From Alicyclobacillus suci (GTDB lineage: Bacteria; Bacillota; Bacilli; Alicyclobacillales; Alicyclobacillaceae), in the NCBI RefSeq assembly GCF_017329615.1, contig NZ_JAFMTW010000013.1, positions 29,877 to 93,876 of the forward strand: a DNA stretch of 64,000 nt, in the 5' to 3' direction. This document shows positions 18,253 through 27,604 of the stretch, piece by piece; the first letter of the stretch is position 1, and each line of letters opens with the position of its first letter. The translations under genes were made by a program, and so were the position numbers. Below the pieces are notes generated by a model, which was not told the origin of the DNA, ran no database searches, and saw only the letters and a program-made list of their open reading frames with translations.

Positions 18253-18384
18253 TCACGAACCCGCCTGCTGTAATCCAGCAACAAAACCGGTCAGGATGAT
18301 GGTGAGAATGGTGACCATGATAAATAATGCGACAATTGTTACCGCAATCCACAAAAAGCGTTTTTTGCCACGACTCAATTTCAC
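18253..18384 (-). CDS. 43-residue single-pass membrane protein
   Basis: A short frame starting with GTG at 18384, preceded by GAGGTG at short spacing. The peptide begins MKLSRGKKRFLW, continues as one transmembrane helix of about 22 residues rich in Ile, Val and Thr, and ends FVAGLQQAGS. Basic residues before the helix predict an N-in topology. I do not recognise a family; small proteins of this shape often associate with larger membrane partners. It ends 60 bases before the MFS start on the same strand, so the two may be cotranscribed. Confidence 0.55.
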   Translation of the reverse strand: MKLSRGKKRFLWIAVTIVALFIMVTILTIILTGFVAGLQQAGS

Positions 18385-18490
18385 GCACTCACCTCAGGAA
18401 CTCCATAGACAGTCTGCAAATCTATTCGCATATGAGCGTAGAGGAAAATTCGCGAAGATTCAATTGTCTATACAAAAAAATGTCTAAATG

Positions 18491-18537
18491 AAAAATCACC
18501 CCTTGGACGCATTCTGTGCATGTATCCAAGGGGTGAT
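18491..18537 (-). terminator. Terminator of the hopanoid operon
   Basis: Perfect 13-bp inverted repeat, ATCACCCCTTGGA against TCCAAGGGGTGAT, with a 17-base loop, followed on the minus strand by TTTTTCATTT. It lies 45 bases beyond the hpnE stop. Confidence 0.85.
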
Positions 18538-18581
18538 ATATATTCCGCATTCCGTCCGAAGGCCTACAAACTCCCGTAGCC

Positions 18582-19952
18582 TTAACTCGTCATTGGCAAA
18601 TCAGGCTGCTTGCGACCTCCGCGCAACCACGCCTCGACCGCCGCCTGACCACTCCGAACCGCCCCTTCGAGCGATGCGGGCCAGCCAGTGTTTGTCCAAT
18701 CACCAGCGATGAGCAAACCCGACACAGCGCTGATGGGATTCAGCCGCTTTCCTGCCGTGCCTGGACTCGCCAAAAATGTGGCGCGCGGCTGCCAAACGAC
18801 TTTGCAATGTTCCACATTCGCAGCACGCGCCTCAGGCAAAGCCTCCGCAATTGCCTTTGCTACCATGTCGCCAATCTCTTCGTGCGACAATGCGCGATAC
18901 CTGTCCGCCGCAGAGATGGAAATCGAGAGCCACCGACCATCGAGACGGTCCTCACCAACCAAAGCCGCCCGATTGAAAACAAACATGCCCCCCAATTGCG
19001 TGGAGGCAAAAACATCGTGTTGCGTGACCCGGCGGTCATACAGGATAAAAGCGTTCAGAATCGGGCTCCAAGCGAGTTGTTGCAGTCCCTGAAAGTCCGC
19101 GTGCCGCTGCCATACATCCGGCAACATCCGCCATAACGCATCGTGCGGGACTGCAGAAATCACGGCATCCGCCACCCAGTTCTGGCCGTCGCGCAGACGT
19201 GCACCCTTCACCCGATTTCCCTCAAACAACAAAGAATCTACGGCTGTATGGAAGCGAACCGTAACCCCTTGTCGTTGTAAATGGGACACCGCGTCGTCCG
19301 CAAGGTCGCCTAGTGGACGCGTGAACAAACCGAGCCTCGCCTGCTGCCAACCGGCAACAACGCCCATTCGAAAAGACTCGGCGGCGAGTCCGGCACTTAT
19401 TTGGTCGACGTGACCGTTGAGTACAGCTGTACCGACCAAATCCCAAAGGCGTCGAATCGTGCGTTCCGTTTGACCATTTTTCCGCAGCCAGTCCCCAAAA
19501 CTCATCGCGTCGAGCGCTTCCACGTCGGGATGAAGAAAACCTGGAGCCGCCCGTAGTGCACGCACTCGTTCCAACATACCAAGATGGGCATAAGACAACA
19601 GTCCCGGCAACAAGTGCAGTGCGCCTGCAAGCCGTTTGCTAAACAACTGCCCCCAAGCCCCTTCACAATACACTGGGATATTCAAGCACTGTTGAAAACG
19701 ATAGGCGTTGGCGATATTCATGTCGCCAAGCAATTGAACAAACTGGTCACAGCATCCAAGCAACACGTGCTGTCCGTTGTCCAAATCCAGTCCTTGTTCC
19801 TTATCCGTAAACGAAAACGCTCGGCCACCTGCGCGCGGAGCGCGTTCCAACATCACAATCTGCTCTCCAGGCACACCCGCCAACATCAGCGAGTGTGCCG
19901 CGGAGATACCCGCCCAGCCTGCACCAATAATAAGTATGCGCGAGGATGTCAT
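18582..19952 (-). CDS. hpnE: Hydroxysqualene dehydroxylase (squalene-associated FAD-dependent desaturase)
   Basis: 456 residues of the amine-oxidase/phytoene-desaturase fold. The FAD-binding start is ILIIGAGWAGISAAHSLM, followed by LERAPRAGGRAFSF, and the C-terminal FAD motif reads GLLIAGDWTNTGWPASLEGA. HpnE reduces hydroxysqualene to squalene as the last step of the HpnC-HpnD-HpnE route. Its ATG overlaps the hpnD stop as ATGA (19949-19952), so translation is probably coupled; longer in-frame starts would overlap hpnD further. It is the last gene before the operon terminator. Confidence 0.93.
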   Translation of the reverse strand: MTSSRILIIGAGWAGISAAHSLMLAGVPGEQIVMLERAPRAGGRAFSFTDKEQGLDLDNGQHVLLGCCDQFVQLLGDMNIANAYRFQQCLNIPVYCEGAWGQLFSKRLAGALHLLPGLLSYAHLGMLERVRALRAAPGFLHPDVEALDAMSFGDWLRKNGQTERTIRRLWDLVGTAVLNGHVDQISAGLAAESFRMGVVAGWQQARLGLFTRPLGDLADDAVSHLQRQGVTVRFHTAVDSLLFEGNRVKGARLRDGQNWVADAVISAVPHDALWRMLPDVWQRHADFQGLQQLAWSPILNAFILYDRRVTQHDVFASTQLGGMFVFNRAALVGEDRLDGRWLSISISAADRYRALSHEEIGDMVAKAIAEALPEARAANVEHCKVVWQPRATFLASPGTAGKRLNPISAVSGLLIAGDWTNTGWPASLEGAVRSGQAAVEAWLRGGRKQPDLPMTS

Positions 19953-20809
19953 ACGGTTGCGGACGCTTTCCATAGAGCACCCCATACCAATTGCAGCTTT
20001 TTCGATCCCGACACATGAATCCGTTCTCCAAACACGTTGAACCCCGTGGACTGGATCTTATTAAGAATTTCATAATACATCAGATAAAGGACGCGTAAAC
20101 AACGTAAACTATCCGATTCCACGAGTGGGAACAAATTACGTGCACGCTCGTAATAAGCTTTCGCACGCCGTGTTTGCTCATTCATCAACGCATAAAAAGC
20201 GGGTGTCGTTCGCGACGTCACCAAATCCTCCACAGAGTAGCCGACGCGGCCCATCTCTTCGAGCGGCAAATACACCCGCCCCCGCTTGGCGTCCTCCTTT
20301 AAATCGCGCAGGATGTTGGTCAACTGCAAGGCGATGCCCATATCGCGGGCCCATTGGAAAGCAGCGGGATCGCGATAGCCAAAAATATGAACACACATTT
20401 GCCCGATGGTCCCCGCCACATACTCGCAGTACCGCTCCAATTCAGCAAACGTCTTAAAGCGCACCGCTTCCATGTCAATTCTCATACCGTCAAGGAGTCC
20501 GGCAAATGGCTCTTTCGGTATGTGAAAGCGCCGAACGGAATCCCCCAGCGCCTGAACCACAGGATTTGGATGCGACGCATACCCCTCTTCGTATGCATCC
20601 AAGTAAATCCGTTCAGCCCGTTGCAGGTGTTCTTCTGCCGTTTGTCCGTGAAAGTCGTCTACGGCATCATCGCAAATCCGACTCCAGGCGTAGATGGCGT
20701 ACATAGCCATACGCTTTGCCGGAGGCAAGAGACGCATCCCATAGTAAAACGAACTTCCAGCCTGGCGTGTGGACTTCGCGCAGTATTTATACGCCTGCGT
20801 CAAATTCAT
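19949..20809 (-). CDS. hpnD: Presqualene diphosphate synthase
   Basis: 286 residues of the squalene/phytoene synthase family. The two aspartate-rich motifs that bind diphosphate through magnesium are CDDAVDD near residues 47-53 and ILRDLKEDAKRGRVYLP near 170-186. The N-terminal SSFYYGMRLLPPAKRMAMYA is the HpnD signature. It joins two farnesyl diphosphates to presqualene diphosphate, the substrate of HpnC. It is preceded by hpnC with a 22-base gap and overlaps hpnE by four bases. Confidence 0.93.
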   Translation of the reverse strand: MNLTQAYKYCAKSTRQAGSSFYYGMRLLPPAKRMAMYAIYAWSRICDDAVDDFHGQTAEEHLQRAERIYLDAYEEGYASHPNPVVQALGDSVRRFHIPKEPFAGLLDGMRIDMEAVRFKTFAELERYCEYVAGTIGQMCVHIFGYRDPAAFQWARDMGIALQLTNILRDLKEDAKRGRVYLPLEEMGRVGYSVEDLVTSRTTPAFYALMNEQTRRAKAYYERARNLFPLVESDSLRCLRVLYLMYYEILNKIQSTGFNVFGERIHVSGSKKLQLVWGALWKASATV

Positions 20810-20831
20810 GTGCCCTCATCTCCTTGACTGG

Positions 20832-21683
20832 CTACGGCTTAAAAAGTGTCTTGCAAGCGATACGTACCTTCTTCCCTGTCGACACAACCGGTCGGTGCGA
20901 CAGCGAATCATAATTTTGCTGCTCAAGCGCGCGCAACACTGCCTCTCCGCCATAACGGTACAGCCGCAACTGCATGCGCAGCCGTTTCGGTACGGTCGGT
21001 TCCAACTCGGCCCCCCGCCGAAACAGTTCCCACGTCCGCTCGACTTCGTGGCGGATACAGGCACGAATCGCCTCCGTAATCACCCCTGTACGATATTCTG
21101 CAAGCGACGAACCAAAGCGCTCCAAATCCTCAATCGGAACGTAGAAGCGCCCACGTACCACATCGCGGCTGATATCCTGCAGATGATTGGCAATTTGCAA
21201 TGCAGTACAAGTGCAGTCGGAAAGCGTTTGGCGGTACTCGTCTTGATACCCAAACAACCCTAAGACCATGCGTCCGACTGGATTCGCAGAATAACGACAA
21301 TAATCCAGCAAATCCTCCCAAGTGTCGTAGGTCGACTGGTGTTGATCACGCCGGTTTGCTTCAATTAAATCGTCAAACGGCTGCCGCGGCAAGTCAAATT
21401 GGCGAATGGTATGTTGCAAGGCCCGAAACTCCGGTATCTCTGGCGTACCCGTGTAACACAATGTCAGTTGGTGCGCCCACTCGTCCAGCGCCTTTAACCG
21501 GTCGCCTGCAAACTCGTCACCGATGTCATCGACACCGCGACAATACGCGTAAATTGCCGCGAAATGCGGACGAAGCGCACGTGGAATAAACATCGATAGC
21601 ACAGAAAAATTTTCATAATGCGTAGATGCTAACGCCTGGCACGCCGCAAAGTCCGCCTGCAACGCAACTGGTATCGTGGACAT
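20832..21683 (-). CDS. hpnC: Hydroxysqualene synthase
   Basis: 283 residues of the squalene/phytoene synthase family. The N-terminal YENFSVLSMFIPRALRPHF and the first acidic motif VDDIGDE identify HpnC rather than HpnD; the second motif is HLQDISRDVVRGRFYVP. It turns presqualene diphosphate into hydroxysqualene. The ATG at 21683 lies eight bases after the shc stop, and the GGGGGTAA that ends shc serves as its ribosome site. A longer frame starting inside shc is unlikely. Confidence 0.92.
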   Translation of the reverse strand: MSTIPVALQADFAACQALASTHYENFSVLSMFIPRALRPHFAAIYAYCRGVDDIGDEFAGDRLKALDEWAHQLTLCYTGTPEIPEFRALQHTIRQFDLPRQPFDDLIEANRRDQHQSTYDTWEDLLDYCRYSANPVGRMVLGLFGYQDEYRQTLSDCTCTALQIANHLQDISRDVVRGRFYVPIEDLERFGSSLAEYRTGVITEAIRACIRHEVERTWELFRRGAELEPTVPKRLRMQLRLYRYGGEAVLRALEQQNYDSLSHRPVVSTGKKVRIACKTLFKP

Positions 21684-21691
21684 GATCCGAT

Positions 21692-23593
21692 TTACCCCCG
21701 GATTCGCTGCATCGCTTCCTGATAGCGGCCCAACGCCCACACAGGGAAAATATCACGATACATCGTATACGCAAGATAGAAATCCCCCGGAAAACCGGTT
21801 CCCGTGTACACCTCTTCGTCCCAGCCACCATCTGCACGCTGCGTGTCGTGAAGGTAAGTCACCCCGCGCAATACCGCATCTGACTCGACGCGGCCGCCCG
21901 CGATGAGCGCCATCAATGCCCACGCGGTCTGCGACGGTGTACTCACACCCTGACCTGCGAGGCGAGGATCATCGTAAGAACGGCAATCTTCACCCCAACC
22001 GCCATCCTCATTTTGATGCTCGACAAGCCAATCGAGCGACTTTTGCACCCACGGCTCACGCATATCGACACCGACGGCCTTCAATCCCGGAACGACCGCA
22101 CCGATACCATACACGTAGTTGACGCCCCAGCGGCCAAACCATGATCCATCTGGGCGCTGTTGCGACTTGAGGTACTCAACCGCCTTACGAACCACCTTCC
22201 ATGCCTCGTCGTACCCAAAGCTTCCAAAACACTCCAAGACGTGCGCAGTGACGTCTTCCGATGGCGGATCAATCACTTCACCGAAGTCGCAGAATGGAAT
22301 CCGATTGGTCAACTGGCGCGTGTTGTCCACATCGTATGCGCCCCAACCCCCGTTCGAACTCTGCATCTCGCGCAACCAACGAAAACCACGGGTCAATGCG
22401 TCACGGCGCTTCCCTTCATCCGGCAGTTGAATGCCATTGAGCGCCAAGACAACCATCGCCGTATCATCGACGTCTGGGTAGTTTTCGCAGTGGAATTCAA
22501 ATGCCCAACCGCCTGGTTTCGCCTTGCGTCGACGAACCTTCCAGTCGCCATCTTTCAGAATTTGTTTACTGACCAGCCACTCACCCGCTTTAATCAGCGC
22601 TGGATGATCTGGTGGCAATCCAGCCGAACGCAGGGCCAAGACAGTTAGACCAGTATCCCAAATGGGCGAAATACTCGCCTGGAACATCCATCCCCCGTCA
22701 CTCGTGTGTACGCCATAGGCCTCAAGCCCTTCAAAACCTTTTACAAACGCAGGATGGTCGGTCATATTCATACATTTAAGCGCCAACAACGCGTAAAACC
22801 ATGGTGGTTGAATTCCGCCCCAGCAGCCGTCAGCTTCCTGATGCGCGAGTATCCACTCGAGCGCCTTTTGCTCGCCGCTCTTGCGACCTGGTTGAATCGG
22901 CCATTTGTTGTACGCCTTCAAAAACTTATCCAATGCGACAAAAAAGCTCGAATCTCCACCCTTGGCCGAACGTTGCTTCGGCGGGCGCTTCGCCTCGAAC
23001 AATTCCGGAACCTGTGCATAATCCGGCAGCGGCGTCACCGGTCGGCGGTTCATCACGATAGTCAGCGTGACGATAGTGGCTCTCGCCCAAGATGCAAAAT
23101 CATAGATGTTCAACGGCACGCTTTTCGGTAAATGCATGATTTCAGGAGGAACAACCGGCAACTTATCCCACGGATACTGGCCAACCATGGCCAACCACAA
23201 GCGTGTAAAGACACGCGTCGATTCGATGCCACCCTCGTTTTGAATGAATTCCTTGGCCTGTACCATTTGCGGGTCAGATGCTGGCTCACCCAAGTACTTA
23301 AGCGCCACATACGCCTCAACCGTGGCATTCAAGTCACTTGGGCCCCCCGGATAAATGGACCAGGTGCCGTCTTCGCGGCGCTGACTAATGATATACTTGC
23401 GGATTTGCGCCTCGCGCTCGGGGTTCTTTTTCCCCAAACAGTGACATAGAAGCACATATTCCGCTTCCATGCAGACATTTGACAATAGCGGCGCCCACCA
23501 GTATCCGTCGGGTGCCTGTCGGCGCAAAAGATGTGCGACGCCTGCTTCCAGCGTCGCTTGTACCATAGGTGTATCTAGGAGTTGCTTCGTCAT
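21692..23593 (-). CDS. shc: Squalene-hopene cyclase
   Basis: 633 residues, close to the 631 of the A. acidocaldarius enzyme. The catalytic acid motif DVDD is at residues 374-377, the same numbering as that enzyme. Multiple QW repeats are present (for example QRREDGTWSIYPGG, HQEADGCWGG, MQSSNGGWGAYD, QQRPDGSWFGRWG, HQNEDGGWGED, TQRADGGWDEE). It cyclises squalene to hopene/hopanol at the membrane. The ATG at 23593 with AAGGGTG upstream is chosen; a 27-codon extension would overlap hpnA. Confidence 0.97.
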   Translation of the reverse strand: MTKQLLDTPMVQATLEAGVAHLLRRQAPDGYWWAPLLSNVCMEAEYVLLCHCLGKKNPEREAQIRKYIISQRREDGTWSIYPGGPSDLNATVEAYVALKYLGEPASDPQMVQAKEFIQNEGGIESTRVFTRLWLAMVGQYPWDKLPVVPPEIMHLPKSVPLNIYDFASWARATIVTLTIVMNRRPVTPLPDYAQVPELFEAKRPPKQRSAKGGDSSFFVALDKFLKAYNKWPIQPGRKSGEQKALEWILAHQEADGCWGGIQPPWFYALLALKCMNMTDHPAFVKGFEGLEAYGVHTSDGGWMFQASISPIWDTGLTVLALRSAGLPPDHPALIKAGEWLVSKQILKDGDWKVRRRKAKPGGWAFEFHCENYPDVDDTAMVVLALNGIQLPDEGKRRDALTRGFRWLREMQSSNGGWGAYDVDNTRQLTNRIPFCDFGEVIDPPSEDVTAHVLECFGSFGYDEAWKVVRKAVEYLKSQQRPDGSWFGRWGVNYVYGIGAVVPGLKAVGVDMREPWVQKSLDWLVEHQNEDGGWGEDCRSYDDPRLAGQGVSTPSQTAWALMALIAGGRVESDAVLRGVTYLHDTQRADGGWDEEVYTGTGFPGDFYLAYTMYRDIFPVWALGRYQEAMQRIRG

Positions 23594-23595
23594 GT

Positions 23596-24636
23596 TTACA
23601 CACCCTTTTCCGACGATTCTTTCCGACTCGCTAAAGTGTGTTGCTGGGGCTTTACCCCCTCCGCCCGAAACCATTCAATGGCCCGCATCAGTGCGTCTTC
23701 AACAGGCGTTTGTGGGAGTCCCAATTCCCGAACGGCCTTCTCCGCCGTAAAGTACATCGGAACTTTTGCCAACTTCACACCAGCTACCGGGGCCCGCGGC
23801 GATTTCGCCAACAACGGAGATAACATATACTCATCAATCCCGGCCACCAAATACGCGAACCAAAAAGGGATTTTCAAAGATGGTGGCTTCCTGCCAGAAA
23901 GTCGGGCCACGGTGGCGACGAGATCGCCAAAGTGCATATTTTGGTTGCCCAATATGTACCGTTCCCCTCGGGCGCCCTTCTCGTACGCCAGCAAATGGCC
24001 TGCCGCGACGTCCTCCACGGCCACCAAATTCAAACCTGTCTCGACATAGCCAGGCATCTTACCGAGCATCGTATCCAAGACAATCCGACCTGTCGGCGTC
24101 GGTTTGACATCCCACGGTCCAACCGGTGTCGACGGATTGACAATCACAATGTCCATGCCGCCACGTGCGGCATCCAAGACCAATGATTCGGCCAGTACCT
24201 TTGTCTTTTTGTACACACTATGAACCTTGTCCGGATTGACAAAACGCGACTCATCCGCCGGTTTTCCGTCGTCGCGCAATCCAACCGCCGCCGTGCTGCT
24301 CGTGTACACAAGGCGTGGCCCCCCTGCTTTACGAACGGCATCGAGCACCCGCTTTGTCCCCTCTACGTTGACCGCATGCATAATGGCCGTATCGCGCCTG
24401 TCCAACGAGTAATGCGCGGCCACGTGAAAAACCGCGTCGCACCCCGCCACAGCTGCCTCCAGCCCTTGTCCTGTGGCCAAATCTCCGACAGCCACCTCAA
24501 TGCCCTGTGCGCCAAGTCTGTCCGCGTGCTGTTCTGGAGAACGCACGAGCGCGCGCACAGAGTGCCCGGATGACCGCAGCGCAACCGCGACATGATAGCC
24601 GACAAATCCCGTAGCACCGGTCACCAACGCACGCAC
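23596..24636 (-). CDS. hpnA: Hopanoid-associated sugar epimerase/dehydratase
   Basis: 346 residues of the extended short-chain dehydrogenase fold. The Rossmann motif is RALVTGATGFVGYHVAVAL at the N-terminus. The active-site Ser-Thr pair is in VYTSSTAAVG; the usual Tyr-x-x-x-Lys is seen as YKKTKVLAE. HpnA proteins sit in hopanoid operons, but their step is not firmly settled. The GTG at 24636 has GGAGGGG seven bases upstream. The start overlaps the end of hpnG by 16 bases and the stop is two bases from the shc start, so all are cotranscribed. Confidence 0.9.
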   Translation of the reverse strand: MRALVTGATGFVGYHVAVALRSSGHSVRALVRSPEQHADRLGAQGIEVAVGDLATGQGLEAAVAGCDAVFHVAAHYSLDRRDTAIMHAVNVEGTKRVLDAVRKAGGPRLVYTSSTAAVGLRDDGKPADESRFVNPDKVHSVYKKTKVLAESLVLDAARGGMDIVIVNPSTPVGPWDVKPTPTGRIVLDTMLGKMPGYVETGLNLVAVEDVAAGHLLAYEKGARGERYILGNQNMHFGDLVATVARLSGRKPPSLKIPFWFAYLVAGIDEYMLSPLLAKSPRAPVAGVKLAKVPMYFTAEKAVRELGLPQTPVEDALMRAIEWFRAEGVKPQQHTLASRKESSEKGV

Positions 24637-25295
24637 GAAAGTCCCCTCCCTATCGCTTGCAATACGCGTCTGGCCGTAAGCGCCCGATATGGTAACAGAG
24701 CAGCTTGCGGCCACCCACGCGGGTTGCGCCACTGCGGAAGCAAATCGCGCGCCTCGTCCAGCACCACCCGCACAATGGCCGCGGGTACGCCATACGACTG
24801 CGCGACCTCGCACCAAGCGTAGCTTTCTTGATCTACCGAATTGGCGCCATACCGCGTCGCCAACGCCTGTTTCTCCGCCGGCGACGCAGCGACGGTTTCA
24901 ACAGAGACCATAGCGCCGCCAGAATTGATTGGCGCGCTATACGGCGCGAGCAGTCGAGACTGCGCCGTCACACGCGCCTGAATCTCGCTGACAACGGACT
25001 CTGGCAGTTCACGCGTGACTAGCGATTCGGCCCCGCCCCCGCGGTACAAAGTAGCTGGAATCACCACCGTCCGGCGCGTCAGCGTCGCATCCAACGCGCC
25101 ACACAAACCGATACCAACCACGAAGCGCGGGCGATATTTCCGAATCAGAATTTCCGATTGCCTACGAGCAGACTCCGGCCCGATGCCCGTGACCTCCACG
25201 CGCCAACGGCCCGCGTCCTCTCGTTGTAACGACGCAAACGCGCTAGCCTCAAACCGCATGGCGGCCAACACGAGAACAACATCAGACACGGTCAA
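24621..25295 (-). CDS. hpnG: Adenosylhopane phosphorylase/nucleosidase
   Basis: 224 residues of the nucleoside phosphorylase fold. It starts VLVLAAMRFEASAF, carries VVGIGLCGALDA for ribose/phosphate contacts and VDQESYAWCEVA where family members have VDMES. HpnG removes adenine from adenosylhopane to give ribosylhopane, the next step after HpnH. The start is TTG at 25295, immediately after the hpnH stop, with no clear ribosome site; a GTG two codons later is an alternative. Translation probably depends on coupling with hpnH. Confidence 0.88.
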   Translation of the reverse strand: MTVSDVVLVLAAMRFEASAFASLQREDAGRWRVEVTGIGPESARRQSEILIRKYRPRFVVGIGLCGALDATLTRRTVVIPATLYRGGGAESLVTRELPESVVSEIQARVTAQSRLLAPYSAPINSGGAMVSVETVAASPAEKQALATRYGANSVDQESYAWCEVAQSYGVPAAIVRVVLDEARDLLPQWRNPRGWPQAALLPYRALTARRVLQAIGRGLSCVRW

Positions 25296-26306
25296 TTATG
25301 AGGCGAAGAACCAGCGGACCAAACGCCACGTGTCCTTCGGAGTCATTGCGCCTACAGCAGATGCTTCATAGCCACTGTGCATCATGCAGCTCGCACAACG
25401 CGGATTTTCGCCATAACCGAATTCTTCCCAGTTTGTCTGATTCATCATCTCTTCAAACGTGTCATAATGCCCGTCTGTCAAGAGATAGCAGGGACCCTTC
25501 CACCCCTTCGGATTGCGTGTCGGGTTCCCCCACGGCGTGCAACGCAAATCCTTCTTGCCGAGTAAGAAGTCAAAATACATTGGCGTATCATAAAAGCGAA
25601 CTTTGCCCTTGGCGTTGTCGAGGATTTCCTGCACAAGCGCATTGACTTCCTTGCGATGCAGGAAGATATCGCTATGAGATGGATCCACCTCTTCATAGGT
25701 GAAAGCTGGCGAGAGAATGCTGTTGTCAACGCCGATTTCCATCAGCTCTTGCAGCAGTTCTGCCGTATCTTTGGCGGATGCGCCTTTGTATAAAGTCGTG
25801 TTGGTCGCTACGCGGAAGCCGCGTTCTTTCGCGGCCTTGATACCCTTAATGACGATATCGTAGACGCCCTTGCGCTCGACCATTTTATCGTGGTGTTCCC
25901 GTTTGCCATCGAGGTGAAAAACGAACGTAAACCGAGGATCGGGCTCAAGCTTGTCGAGCACGCGGTGCAACAAAATCCCGTTTGTGCACAACATCGTCAA
26001 TTTTTTACGCGCAAGCATCCCTTTGACGATGTCGACGATTTCTGGGTGGACGAGTGGTTCGCCGCCAGCAATGGAGACAGCAGGTGCCCCGCATTCGTCA
26101 ACCGCCGCAAAGCACTCTTCGGCACTCAGGCGCATTTTGAGGACTTCCGGCGCCTGCCGAATTTTCCCGCAGCCAGTGCAAGTGAGGTTGCACATCTCCG
26201 TCGGCTCCAACATGAGAACCATGGGGAAACGCTTGTTGCCTTTGACTTTTTGTTTCATGATGTACTTCGCCATATCGATTGTCAGTCCAAGCGGTTGTCT
26301 TGCCAC
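25296..26306 (-). CDS. hpnH: Adenosyl-hopene transferase, radical SAM
   Basis: 336 residues. The iron-sulfur motif CNLTCTGCG (Cys-x3-Cys-x2-Cys) lies near residues 38-46, preceded by the HpnH-specific RFPMVLMLEPTEM. Further hallmarks are SIAGGEPLVHPEI and a C-terminal Cys-containing block, NPRCASCMMHSG. It adds the 5'-deoxyadenosyl group of SAM to diploptene, the first step of bacteriohopanepolyol side-chain synthesis. GTG at 26306 is chosen: GGAGGGG lies seven bases upstream and the protein then starts at the family position. Longer in-frame ATGs have no site. Confidence 0.94.
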   Translation of the reverse strand: MARQPLGLTIDMAKYIMKQKVKGNKRFPMVLMLEPTEMCNLTCTGCGKIRQAPEVLKMRLSAEECFAAVDECGAPAVSIAGGEPLVHPEIVDIVKGMLARKKLTMLCTNGILLHRVLDKLEPDPRFTFVFHLDGKREHHDKMVERKGVYDIVIKGIKAAKERGFRVATNTTLYKGASAKDTAELLQELMEIGVDNSILSPAFTYEEVDPSHSDIFLHRKEVNALVQEILDNAKGKVRFYDTPMYFDFLLGKKDLRCTPWGNPTRNPKGWKGPCYLLTDGHYDTFEEMMNQTNWEEFGYGENPRCASCMMHSGYEASAVGAMTPKDTWRLVRWFFAS

Positions 26307-26430
26307 AAATATCCCCTCCAACACAATATCGTCTGTCATGAGATGATCCTTGTGAAGCCAGAAACAACACAAATGTCGGCACGTCGTCCGCAACCGAAAC
26401 AAATCAATTGTAGTCTTTTTTACCAGAGAT

Positions 26431-27528
26431 TCAAAACTGACGCCCACGACCATGAAGTGTTTGAACAAACGCTTCATGTCCACGAGACTCCAGCCACAGT
26501 TTCAATCGCCCACCGACGACAACCGGCCGTGTCCGCAAATCACCCCACGTTCTCGATCCGGTCAAGGCCAATAAGGTACGCATCCCCCAGTGCAACTCTT
26601 CCAAGTAACGAATCACGGCCTCGTCCCCATCCGGTTCACCGAGTAGGCGCACAAGTGGACCTGCAATGCCAACCGCCTTAGCGCCAAGTGCCATCGCTTT
26701 GACAATTTCATCAGCCGCGCGAATTCCACCAGACGCAATCACATGCGTATCCGACGGCACCACGTGCACGACCTCGGACAGCGTCGCAGCCGTCGAAATC
26801 CCCCAATTCATCCACTGCTGTGTCAGTTGCATATTGCGACGCCAAGCTTCCACAGCAATGAAGTTGGTGCCACCCCGTCCGCCGACGTCGATGGCGCGCA
26901 CGCCGACATCGACAAATTGCCGTGCCTCTTGTGCGGCAATGCCCTGACCGACCTCTTTAGCAATCACCGGGACATCGACAGCCTCAACAACTTCCGCCAA
27001 CCGCGACAACGCTCCCCGGAAGTCCCTATCACCTTCCGCCATGAACAGCTCCTGAGCGACGTTAAAATGTACTTGTAGAAGCTGCGCGCCAATTAAATCG
27101 ACGGCCGCCTGTGCCACATCAGATGCAGTGCCCATGCCGACGTTGGCAAGCAAAACCCCGTTTGGATGCTGTTCGCGCACGACGCTGTAGGTGTAAGCGA
27201 CGTCTGGATTTTTCAAGGCGGCCGTCTCTGATCCGACGGCCATCGCAAGCCCGAACCGACGCGCGATGGCCGCGAGACGCCGATTAATCTCGTACACCTC
27301 GTCGGCGCCACCCGTCATCGCATTGATGATAACTGGTGACGGCAGCGAGAACCCACACAATTCAGTTTGCAGTGAAATCTCGTCCCACGCGAGCTCCGGC
27401 GCGCAGTTTGGCAACAGTGTCACATCTTCAAACCAGGTTGACGACGCCTGATTATCTCCGAGCGTACGCACGGCCGACACGTGCTCAATCTTACGCTGTT
27501 CACGTCCTTGTTCCATCGTCTTGGCCAT
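26431..27528 (-). CDS. fni: Type 2 isopentenyl-diphosphate delta-isomerase (FMN)
   Basis: 365 residues with the TIM-barrel FMN enzyme hallmarks: RKIEHVSAV at the N-terminus, INAMTGGA, VGSETAAL, and the FMN phosphate loop DVGGRGGTNF. It interconverts isopentenyl and dimethylallyl diphosphates and so balances the C5 pools for farnesyl diphosphate. The start is set at the ATG at 27528; the upstream GAAGGG is 13 bases away, so a start four codons later (27516) is possible. It lies 77 bases after dxs and 125 before hpnH. Confidence 0.92.
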   Translation of the reverse strand: MAKTMEQGREQRKIEHVSAVRTLGDNQASSTWFEDVTLLPNCAPELAWDEISLQTELCGFSLPSPVIINAMTGGADEVYEINRRLAAIARRFGLAMAVGSETAALKNPDVAYTYSVVREQHPNGVLLANVGMGTASDVAQAAVDLIGAQLLQVHFNVAQELFMAEGDRDFRGALSRLAEVVEAVDVPVIAKEVGQGIAAQEARQFVDVGVRAIDVGGRGGTNFIAVEAWRRNMQLTQQWMNWGISTAATLSEVVHVVPSDTHVIASGGIRAADEIVKAMALGAKAVGIAGPLVRLLGEPDGDEAVIRYLEELHWGMRTLLALTGSRTWGDLRTRPVVVGGRLKLWLESRGHEAFVQTLHGRGRQF

Positions 27529-27604
27529 TTCATTTACCAACCCTTCTAGTGCAGGGACCGTGAGTCCGTAGAGAGCCACATCATGTCGCGGCCAGCCGCT
27601 CGTT

